DNA from: DASYAN01 sp963727755
Lineage (GTDB): Bacteria; Chloroflexota; Ktedonobacteria; Ktedonobacterales; Ktedonobacteraceae
Assembly (NCBI GenBank): GCA_963727755.1
Contig: CAVSHN010000023.1
Location: 28,514-92,513, forward strand
Length of the DNA stretch: 64,000 nucleotides
Reading direction: 5' to 3'
Shown here: piece after piece, positions 56,373 through 64,000 of the stretch
How positions within the stretch are numbered: the first letter of the stretch is position 1
Layout: each line of letters begins with the position of its first letter
Notes under the pieces: model-generated
Seen by the model: only the letters and a program-made list of their open reading frames with translations
Told to the model about the DNA's origin: nothing
Database searches by the model: none
Made by a program: the position numbers and the translations under genes

Positions 56373-57893
56373 CTAGGCGGGGAAGGAATGGGCTGTATTC
56401 TGGAATATCGTCTGTGTAGGCTGAGAACGCCAGAGAGGGTAATCGATACCTGCCAAGCGGTTAATAATCACTGCCAGCATAGTGAGTAGAACAACAGCTA
56501 GCATTAAGACGAGAAGTTGCCAGGGCTTTGTTAGTGTTCCTAAAGAGATAATGAGTGTTGTTGAGGCAGCGGGGGGATGAGTCGCACGCAAAACAACCAT
56601 GAGTCCAATCGTTAATCCCAACGAGAGACCAACGGCGATTATTCGTAGCCATGTTACACCAACGACAAGTGCAGGGCCTGCCGCTGTTAAACCTGTCACG
56701 GTCAGACTGAAGTATCCCACGATAGTTGCAATGGAATGGCTGATTAGTGCATTGCGCGGTGATGAGCTAGGATCGGTAGGCTTATAGAAAAAGAGAAAGA
56801 CGGTTGGGCCCAGTGAAGGGAAGACGAAAGGGGAGTGGGTGATAAACGCAAGTCCTGCCATCAAACAAATACTAATACAGCAATTAATAATGAGTTGTCT
56901 AGAGCGGTAGCTACGGTTTGGTTGTGTTTGTATCACATCTGGTTGCTTATGGTAATCCAAAGTGAATTTGCGGTGAGATTTATTGTTTTTGAGTATTTGA
57001 TAGCTGGTGACAAGCAATTTGTGTGTCAGGGTGATAATTGCTCGTTTTTTTTCCGATCTATCCATTTCATGACGATGAAATACCGACAGAAATGTGTCTT
57101 TGTCTTGACCAGTAATGCTTTGAGCTAGTTTGCGCAAGCTTGCACGTTTCATCGTTTTATCGCTGATCCGTTTAATACTACTTTTTCGGTTACCCGAGTA
57201 GAGTTCTGTCCATGGGATAGAGTACTTTTCATAGGCTAGACGATATGTGCCGATATTGCTATTAGAAAAAACGGCATCACGGTCTATCTGTCTGGCAGTT
57301 GAAACACTATTGGATGGAGGGGGAGTGGTACAGCTGTGGTAAGTGGTGGAGACGCTCTCATTTGTACTCAAATTTGTCCGTTGTTTGAGCGCATCCACCG
57401 GATAATGTAGCTCTGTTGGGGGAGTTTCTTCAGGAGATAAAATACACCTTTTCATAGCTACTTGCACGTTTTGGATTTTCATCTCTAGAAAATCCATATG
57501 AGAAAGTATGCTACTGACCAAGAAGTGGTGGTGCGCTGGCACACGTTCTTCCAAGGCTTGGCACAGTTCCTGCAAATTGGCTTTGTTGTATCCGTAAGCC
57601 AGTTTTGTCAGGGCTTGGCGGTTGTCTTCAACTCCTGTAGTGTCTACTGCCTGTTCTTGTTTCCTGATAGGATTAACCACGTTCGAAGGCTTGATATTTG
57701 CTGTCCGGAGCACTTTTTGTAGACGGTTGATTTGTTGAGTATATTCTTGGACTAGGTTTTTATGATAATGTGTCAAATCGCGTAGTTCTTGGATTCGCGC
57801 TGGTGGAATAAAGTGAGCTTTTGATAACCTCTGACGTAATAGGCCAATGAATCGTTCTCTGTTCTTATTTTTAACCTGAAAATCAGGAAACAT
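56373..57893 (-). CDS. Chimera: IS110-transposase-like segment fused to HPP membrane protein
   Basis: A 506-residue protein. Residues about 28-160 match the middle of IS110 transposases: FIPPARIQELRDLTHYHKNLVQEYTQQINRLQKVL, ANIKPSNVV, then LEERVPAHHHFLVSSILSHMDFLE. The DEDD catalytic part and the C-terminal serine domain are absent. A polar linker (about 160-325, NKSHRKFTLDYHK) leads to a C-terminal membrane region of 4-5 helices with SPFVFPSLGPTVFLFF and RATHPPAAS, the HPP family mark (a membrane family linked to nitrite transport). The start is real-looking: AGGTG 7 bases before the ATG. So a transposase coiled coil has become the cytosolic part of a membrane protein. Function unknown. Confidence 0.8.
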   Translation of the reverse strand: MFPDFQVKNKNRERFIGLLRQRLSKAHFIPPARIQELRDLTHYHKNLVQEYTQQINRLQKVLRTANIKPSNVVNPIRKQEQAVDTTGVEDNRQALTKLAYGYNKANLQELCQALEERVPAHHHFLVSSILSHMDFLEMKIQNVQVAMKRCILSPEETPPTELHYPVDALKQRTNLSTNESVSTTYHSCTTPPPSNSVSTARQIDRDAVFSNSNIGTYRLAYEKYSIPWTELYSGNRKSSIKRISDKTMKRASLRKLAQSITGQDKDTFLSVFHRHEMDRSEKKRAIITLTHKLLVTSYQILKNNKSHRKFTLDYHKQPDVIQTQPNRSYRSRQLIINCCISICLMAGLAFITHSPFVFPSLGPTVFLFFYKPTDPSSSPRNALISHSIATIVGYFSLTVTGLTAAGPALVVGVTWLRIIAVGLSLGLTIGLMVVLRATHPPAASTTLIISLGTLTKPWQLLVLMLAVVLLTMLAVIINRLAGIDYPLWRSQPTQTIFQNTAHSFPA

Positions 57894-58229
57894 CTATATT
57901 CACCTCATTTTCGGCTTTGTCTCAGGGTAGTTTTGAGTCGAGGGTGAACTTAATTTTCGTTCACTATGAGACTACTCTAACAGCTTGGTTGAAAACAGGC
58001 AAGAGGCATAGGCCAAAGGTACCCTCATACCCAAAATTTGTCAATTGAGATCTCTTGGATATTTGGGAGGGTGTATCGTATATCCCTTGATTCCGAGTAG
58101 CGTTTGGTCCATATTGGATTGTCGTGAAGCTTGTCGATACCAGCTTTTCGTTGTAAGCTATGTACGTCTTTTGGTAGTGAGAGCAGCTAGCAAGGGATTC
58201 GATTATGGCTAAGCAATGAGGAAGGGCGA
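57894..58229. other. Intergenic region
   Basis: About 340 bases between divergent genes. Contains the AGGTG ribosome site for the chimera and AGGAAGGG for the pseudo-receiver. I see no RNA gene or clear operator. Confidence 0.5.
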
Positions 58230-58659
58230 ATGATTTCAGACTATTCTTGCATTAGAAAAAGATCTATTCTTTGCGACAAAGATATGTGATACGTTGCGGC
58301 ACTATGGGATGGAGGTGATGGTTGTTCGCACTCTGACCGATTTTGAGCAGCGACTGGTCTCCGATGGTGATAAGCAACCAGCGTTAGTGATTGTCAACAC
58401 GGCTACGAAGGGAGTTGATTGGGAAGCTGCGATCCGTGCAGCGCGGACAAATGGTCTTCCCGTGCTGGCTTTTGGCTCGCATATGGACCTAGAGGCGCGA
58501 GCGAAAGCTCTCCAGGCAGGTGCTCAGAAAGTGGTAGCTAATTCAAAATTCGTCAGCGATATGCCTAGTTTGGTCAATCATTTGCTTGAAATGACTGATA
58601 TTTCTTGTAAGAACTCTCTTACGACATCTTTTGAGAAGCAAAATGAGGACGACGGGTAG
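58230..58659 (+). pseudogene. CheY-like pseudo-receiver domain protein, frameshifted
   Basis: Start ATG at 58230 with AGGAAGGGCGA upstream. One extra base near 58235-58245 separates it from the main frame, which reads ILALEKDLFFATKICDTLRHYGMEVMVVRTL, LVIVNTATKGVDWEAAI, GLPVLAFGSHMD and KALQAGAQKVVANSKF. That is the alpha/beta fold order of response-regulator receivers, about 140 residues. The phosphate-accepting Asp is replaced by Asn (LVIVNTA), so it should not be phosphorylated. Stand-alone pseudo-receivers act by binding partners. Confidence 0.7.
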
Positions 58660-58690
58660 GACTTCATTCCCTGAAACGCATTATTGATGC

Positions 58691-58740
58691 TGGGGGACGA
58701 CTTGCCAAGTAGGTAGGCCTGTCCCCCATGTTTTCGTTTT
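58691..58740. terminator. Terminator between convergent genes
   Basis: TGGGGGAC (58691-58698) pairs with GTCCCCCA (58721-58728), then TGTTTTCGTTTTG on the plus side. It ends the pseudo-receiver transcript and lies just past the next minus-strand gene. Confidence 0.8.
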
Positions 58741-58768
58741 GTTAGAGGCTAGCAAAATGTAGAGTAAG

Positions 58769-59938
58769 CTACGGCTGTTGAGATGGGTTGGTTGGGCCCG
58801 ATGGAGGCGAAGCGGTTGGCAAGGTTTGTGATGCTGGTTGTTGCAGCTGAGCAATCAAGGCTTGAAGCTGGCTAATGCGAGGGTCCTGTCCCAAACCACT
58901 GTCGATATGCATGTAGTATACGTCACCTGCTCCTGGCGGTGAATCGATAACATGCTGAGGATCATACGCCAAAACACCGCGTTCAAAACGTTGATAGATG
59001 ACTCCCGGATGTCCGCTAACTCCAATTTCATTGCTCAGGGGCAGTCCCAAGTAGGTCAATCCACAAAGTGCATTTCCCCCAAACTGCTGATAAAAGCTAA
59101 GAATACTGTTCCCAACAAGAAATCCTGTTTTCTTACAATGCCAGGCATTATTATAGCTTTCAAAGTATTTGCTAACTTTAGGGGTATTTAAGTCGATTGC
59201 CATAGGTTGTGCTCCTTTTGGGAATGCCGCATAAATCGCATCCAGTAACGACGGATTTGCTGCCGCTGTTTCGTAGTACCACACACTGATTGCTGTATGT
59301 CCTTGGGTATATGCTGCCTGGGCAATGCTCACAGGATCGTTGGGGCCAAATTCTTGTGCCATATCAACCGTTGGTTGTAGGCATGCTGCACCTGCAGCTG
59401 CAAATTGTGTCCAGCATGATGCTAGGTAGTTGTTGTACTGCTGAGGCATATAGGCCGATACGCATGGGTTAAGTGCTTAAATCGCGCCTTGCCAGTTCTG
59501 CAAATTTGGATCTGCCCAAGTACTTACCAGGAATGTGCCCTTATGCAACAGGTTGTTGCAGAGGTATGAGGCCCATGCAACCTGTCCATTCCATTCTTGC
59601 TCCATATCAGCTATCACAATGTTGTCAGGCTCACCTAACAGCTCTAGGAGGATATTGATCTCAGCATCCAAAGCACCGTATGTGTCCCCGTAGCTGTACG
59701 TGTATGGGATGACACCAACGCCCTCAGCCTTGATTGCATCACGAATGGCTCGATACCCATTGATGCCTCCATACCACCAATTAGCACCGTCCGAGGTTTT
59801 TACGAGCAAACAGTCTGCTCCGTGTGCGTTGGCGAATTGTGCAGCTTGTTGAAATTGCGTGATAGTCCATGTTGCACTACTGGTACCAAGGAACAATAAA
59901 TGTTGCCCAGTAACCTTAGCTACATCTTGACAGGTCAT
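58769..59938 (-). pseudogene. TIM-barrel hydrolase-like protein with internal stop
   Basis: Frame starts at ATG 59938 (MTCQDVAKVTGQHLLFLG) and has AQFANAHGADCLLVKTSDG, GVGVIPYTYSYGDT and NIVIADMEQEWNG, resembling glycoside-hydrolase-type barrels of the GH25/DUF1906 kind (acidic DME at the core). A TAA at 59477-59479 interrupts it, yet the same frame continues without shift: ALNPCVSAYMPQQYNNYLASCWTQFAAAGA, through QFGGNALCGLTYLGLPLSNE, to the Pro/Ser tail at 58769. So this is one gene of about 390 codons with one nonsense codon. No signal peptide. Function uncertain. Confidence 0.7.
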
Positions 59939-60449
59939 AAAATCCTCCTTCTTAAGTTAGAGGGGAAGTATCGCCCAACCAATTTTGTGATATCTGAACA
60001 TGCCATTGGTTTTTCTTCTACTACTAGCAGCTGCACTAAGTTGATTGAAATCACACTGTACAATGATATTTTAACATAAACATTGCTTATATTTCTAGTG
60101 GATAATACTAAGCAAATAAACTAACAGTAAATCTTGTATACAAGAAAATTAAGATATAGATAGGAGGATGTGTAGTACTATGCTATTATTCATACTATGG
60201 ATGGCCTTTGCAAAAATCTTTCATCGGGATTGGAGATGTTTCGAAGAAGCTGTTACGTTTGTTTGCTCTCTTTGAAACTTTCCCCAACTCCGTTTTCCAA
60301 CTTTACGTTTCCAATACTCAAGCCACTTTCTGCTATATGCTATATAGATGAGTTGAAAGCGACCATTCAATCATGTAGTATGTAGGGGGTCATTGCTCGT
60401 TTAACCATCATGCGGGTAAGAGAAAAATAAAGGATATGGGGGGATTATT
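59939..60449. other. Intergenic region with possible very small ORF
   Basis: About 510 bases. TAGGAGG at 60162-60168 is followed by ATG 60181 opening a 31-codon frame (MLLFILWMAFAKIFHRD), a possible small membrane peptide, low confidence. The rest is A/T-rich with no RNA gene seen. GGGGGATTATT before 60450 serves the next gene. Confidence 0.35.
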
Positions 60450-61178
60450 ATGCCTTTTCCTATGCAGATGACTTTTCCATTTCAATGGAGTTGGCTACAA
60501 GTTGTGCTCGTGCTAGTGGCAGTTGCTGCTATTGGTCTGATTATTTCTTCTATTATGAGTTTAGTTGTTAAAGTCAAAGAGATAGAATTGCTAGAGGATG
60601 AACAGGGCCGTTCTTATCGGCTCATGCGACGGCGGAGGCGCTTTCGCTTGCATCATGGCGTAGGGGGATTGCTCTTACTCGTGGGAGCGATGCTCATATT
60701 GGTGGCATCAGTTGCTGTCCAGTCATATCTGGGTTTCACGGGTGAGATCAAAGTTGCAACCGTTCAGGCAACGCCGATAACTAATATGCCGCATATGATG
60801 ATTGTTAGTTTGACCCTTTATGATCAGAATGGACAGCAGATATCTCATGAAGAATATAGCCTAAATGGCGATAGATGGGAGTTAGATGGTGATGTTGTCA
60901 AATTTCAGCCATGGCTCAATTTTTTTGGTGTCCACTCGGGATATAAAATCAGCCGCTTGACATCCCAGTATGACGATACGAATGCTCATACGATAAAACC
61001 TATTTCGCTGAATGGGGGCGATGAAGATTTTTACAATTCAATTCGTAATAAGACATGGTGGTCGACTCCCGCTGTCATGGCAGTTTATGGAACTGCAATA
61101 CTGGAGCCTGCCGACAGCGTAATCTATGATGTATTTATGGACCAGACAGCGATGTTAGCAATCCCTGAGAAATCCTAG
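60450..61178 (+). CDS. Membrane protein of unknown function (two TM)
   Basis: A 242-residue protein. One membrane helix at about 16-41 (VVLVLVAVAAIGLIISSIMSLVV), a basic loop RLMRRRRRFRLHHG, a second helix at about 70-90 (GLLLLVGAMLILVASVAV), then a 150-residue extracytoplasmic domain rich in beta-forming residues (MMIVSLTLYDQNGQQISHEEYSLNGDRWELDGDVVKFQPWLNFFGVHSGYKI). Similar proteins with this RMRRRRR loop and beta tail occur widely in bacteria without known function. Clear ribosome site GGGGG. Confidence 0.7.
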   Translation: MPFPMQMTFPFQWSWLQVVLVLVAVAAIGLIISSIMSLVVKVKEIELLEDEQGRSYRLMRRRRRFRLHHGVGGLLLLVGAMLILVASVAVQSYLGFTGEIKVATVQATPITNMPHMMIVSLTLYDQNGQQISHEEYSLNGDRWELDGDVVKFQPWLNFFGVHSGYKISRLTSQYDDTNAHTIKPISLNGGDEDFYNSIRNKTWWSTPAVMAVYGTAILEPADSVIYDVFMDQTAMLAIPEKS

Positions 61179-61358
61179 TTTGGGAAGTGAGAGATTTGGC
61201 TCATGGCATGTACACATCCTTCGAACTAGTGTATAATATCCCAGAAAGGTTGTTTTCGTTCATTGTCAATAGCCGTTTCTTAGGAACAGGAAACATAGGA
61301 GGTACGGCGCTCCTCCCAGTCCCGTCAACGGGGTGGGTCTCTGCGCTATGAATAACCG

Positions 61359-62971
61359 ATGATAGAGACAGTCCCGGCTGGTACGGTATTACATGGGCGC
61401 TATCGTATCGAACGCATATTAGGTAGCGGAGGTTTTGGGCATGTCTATCTCGCAATAGATCTAGTCACCAATCAACAATGCGCGGTAAAGGAATATTTAG
61501 TAACAGGTACAAGCGGGCAAGAGCAGCTACAGCATGAAGCTTCTGTCCTTAGCCATCTACACCATCCCAACCTTCCAGCATTCCAAGATGCTTTTGCTGA
61601 GCGAGATCGTTATTACATTGTTCTCAATTATATTGAGGGAAATGATCTAACAGATCTTATTCGTATGGCTCGCCAACACAATGAAGTTGTGCCAAATTAG
61701 ACAGATTATAGCTTGGCTATTGGCGGTTTGTGATGCTGTTATGTTCTTGCACCGACAGGAACCAATCGTCATCCACCGTGATATTAAACCTGATAATATC
61801 CGTATCACGCCCTTAGGTACAGCTATCCTGGTAGATATGGGAAATGCGAAAGCCGCAGCTGATGGCGTACGCACTCTCATCTTTATCCGCCACCAAGGCA
61901 CGCCAGGCTATGCACCACCAGAACAATATCCCGGCGGCAGTGGAACCGATGCTCGTTCGGATATATGCGCTAGGAGGGACGCTCTATTTTGCGCTCACTG
62001 CCCATGAACCACCCAGTGTCTCGATACGCAATCAGTCTTTGCAGCAAGGACGCCCTACATTGCCATCACTACAAGAATGCCTTGAGAACAATCCACCCGC
62101 AGCACTTGAGGATCCCAATGCTGCTGCCCAGTTTAGGCTGGGAGTCACGAAGCCCAGTAAACCCGTGCTACATCATTCACGGCACATAGCGCAGCTTGGC
62201 ATGTTATCGCCACAACTACTCAAACAGTTGAATGGTATCATTCAGAAAGCTATGGAACTCACTCCGAACAAGCGTTATCATTCCGTGACTGAGTTTGCCA
62301 GGGACCTCCGGCGAGTTGCAAAGGCTCTGCCAATACCACCTCCATCAACATCTTCACGCTCGGTCGATCCTAATTCAACACAACCGAATTTCCAAGAAGT
62401 CTTTGATACACTTCAGGCGCAGGTAGCCAAAGAACAGGTAAACAACGAACAGGATCATCCTGGTAGAGCCACACCGCCTCTGGCCCAGAACTCTAGTGCA
62501 CGTGTTACCTGTCCGCGGTGCGGTACGCTGATACTTGCAAATATGGGATCGTGTCCACTGTGTGGTACTGCCTTGAGTGGCTTAGCCAACATGAAGATGA
62601 CAAATATGAATGCCAAGGATATCTCTGCAGAACAAACTCTCCTTGTTAGTCCATCTCCATTCAAGCGTGGAACTCATATAGCTCAACCACAGATGACCAG
62701 CATAGCGGCTTCATCACTAGTTCAGTCGAGTGGAGGAGTGCAATCATTAGCTGGCGATCCTCCACCACCCCCTGTGGCAACTCAGATACCTGCACTACCA
62801 GTCATGCAGCCTGCTGTTCTTAGCAACCAGCAGTATGTCTCCAGTCAAGGACGCCAAAATCTAGTACTTTTCAGCGTCAAATTAGGAAAGAGAGCTGTAC
62901 TTTTCCTGATCGCTATTCTCGTCATATTGATCGGTATCACCATTGCTCGATTAACTCCACCACTAGTATGA
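61359..62971 (+). pseudogene. Ser/Thr protein kinase with zinc ribbon and C-terminal TM, frameshifted
   Basis: Three frames give a kinase of about 535 residues. First: GRYRIERILGSGGFGHVY, K44 in CAVKEY, ending NEVVPN. Second, after one extra A in the run at 61694-61696: IRQIIAWLLAVCDAV, VIHRDIKPDNI, ILVDMGNAK (DMG where DFG is usual) and GTPGYAPPEQY. Third, after loss of two bases in the ATATAT at 61961-61966: YALGGTLYFALT, a proline-rich linker, zinc ribbon CPRCGTLILANMGSCPLCG and a final membrane helix (AVLFLIAILVILIGITIARL). So the kinase is anchored with its C-terminus. Start ATG 61359 lacks a strong ribosome site. Confidence 0.85.
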
Positions 62972-63023
62972 TGGTGCAAGACTGCTGCTATAACCTCTTC
63001 ATTATGAAACATGTTTATTGCCT

Positions 63024-63918
63024 TTAACGCTCGATTGGCAGATCGCGACGCTCGCCCCATTCATTCCAAGAGCCATCATAATTGGTTAGTTGAGGATATC
63101 CTAGCATAGCCAGACTGAAGAGAACTGCTGTTGCTGCTACTCCGCCATTACAGTAAGCAATGAGGTGCTGATCTGGTGCGACATTTATTGTAGCAAATAG
63201 AGCGCTGGAGTTCCCTCGTTACTACGGAATGTCCCCGTCTCTGGATCGATTAATTCTTCACGCGGGAGATTGATCGCACCGGGAATATGACCGCGTCTAC
63301 CTTTACCACGAGCAATTTTGCCCGTGTACTGTCCATCGTCACGCGCATCTATTATTTTTACTCCCTGTTGCCCTAGCAATGCTAAAACGTCCTCAGCCGT
63401 CGCACGCAATTCTGGCTGCACTAGAGCGGTAAATTTAGTAGGAGGATAGGTGGGAATAGTGCTCTCCAACGGACGCTGCTCACGCTGCCACTTGGGCAAA
63501 CCACCATTGAGCACTACGACCTGTTTATGACCATAGTAGTTGAGGGCCCACCAGAGACGCGTGGCAAATTGCGAAGCAGGATGTGCATCATAGGCTACAA
63601 CCAGATGTTGATCACCAATTCCCAGATGACCCATCACTTCAGCAAATTGCTCAGGAGGAGCGATTAGCGCCTCGACATCATCCTCAAGATCGACAATATC
63701 CTTCGTCCAGTGTCGATATAAACAGCACCCGGGAATATGCCCACGCTCATATTCGTCCCTCGCCCCCGTATATGTGGCATCCGGGAGAACCCTCTACCCC
63801 TTTACGAGGGACTGTCCGCACATAGCCTCGCATATCTACAATACGCACCTGCGGATCGTTCAGATGCTCTGCTAACCACGAGGTTTCAACCAGAAATATG
63901 ACTCCGCTCTTGCTCCAT
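63024..63918 (-). pseudogene. Two-domain rhodanese sulfurtransferase, frameshifted
   Basis: Reading segments in three frames add up to about 290 residues: ETSWLAEHLNDPQVRIVDMRGYVRT, then DATYTGARDEYERGHIPG, the long central frame MGHLGIGDQHLVVAYDAHPASQFATRLWWALNYYG, and a C-terminal part FATINVAPDQHLIAYCNGGVAAT with the active cysteine (CNGGVA) and end DLPIER at 63024. The start is ATG at 63918. Breaks: extra T in the run at 63894-63896, small shifts near 63720 and 63785, and a missing T at the run 63194-63196. The N-terminal domain has Asp in place of Cys. It transfers sulfur from thiosulfate or 3-mercaptopyruvate to acceptors. The gene lies at the window end with many indels. Confidence 0.8.
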
Positions 63919-64000
63919 ATAACGCAACCTTTCTTATGAAAACAGTATTATATCTTTGGCTAAGGGTTAGCCTTCTGAAGTGAGAGTTTCAAGCTCAATT

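Noticed and set aside
60197..60385. 62-codon plus-strand ORF
   Set aside because: No ribosome site in the right place and Ser/Cys-rich random composition; the nearby 31-codon frame after TAGGAGG is slightly better but still weak.

Overview
The window reads as a piece of chromosome from a Ktedonobacteria-like member of Chloroflexota. This is an inference from gene content: zinc-ribbon Ser/Thr kinases, sedolisin lipoprotein, GT-C mannosyltransferase runs, KorAB-type 2-oxoacid:ferredoxin oxidoreductase, an XRE-STAND regulator, a group II intron and moderate GC. No rRNA gene is present, so placement stays tentative.

Layout. 0-2.8 kb: a group II intron with an intact maturase and a duplicated 5' end. 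2.8-8.5 kb: a lipoprotein, a tiny zinc-ribbon protein, then a leftward acyl-CoA/branched-chain catabolism set (biotin-dependent carboxylase alpha subunit, hydroxyisobutyrate-type dehydrogenase, enoyl-CoA hydratase, acetyltransferase). 8.6-14.6 kb: four leftward GT-C membrane glycosyltransferases, two MptB-like and two tandem PIG-V-like. 14.8-21.4 kb: small redox/stress proteins, a Nudix hydrolase, a large N6-adenine methylase and an FKBP isomerase. 21.5-33 kb: korAB, tRNA-Met, a kinase fused to a beta-helix, a HAD phosphatase and smc. 33-43.9 kb: a membrane protein, an excisionase-type HTH protein, a decayed moaA, glnA, a DHA2 efflux pump, an ApbE/ferric-reductase-like operon, a nested minisatellite and pspA. 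44-48.5 kb: toxin-antitoxin parts, tRNA-Gly, an MFS carrier and TerC. 48.7-58 kb: an XRE-STAND-TPR protein ending in a ligand-binding-like beta-sandwich, a sedolisin, serA plus its aminotransferase, and an IS110-fragment/HPP membrane chimera. 58-64 kb: a pseudo-receiver, a hydrolase-like protein with an internal stop, a second zinc-ribbon kinase and a two-domain rhodanese.

The strongest candidates for undescribed biology are the XRE-STAND protein with a C-terminal carbohydrate-binding-like domain and two matching operator-like sites upstream (48.55-51.0 kb), the IS110-HPP fusion (56.4-57.9 kb), the duplicated group II intron 5' end (2.44-2.73 kb), and the 10-residue minisatellite inside smc.

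A caution for every reader: at least 13 genes are broken by about 18 small indels, most of them one base in a run of A, T or C, including housekeeping genes such as serA. That pattern looks more like uncorrected sequencing error than mass gene decay, so I annotate those genes over their full span as frameshifted and give the position of each break. The moaA internal deletion and the in-frame TAA at 59477-59479 are of a different kind.
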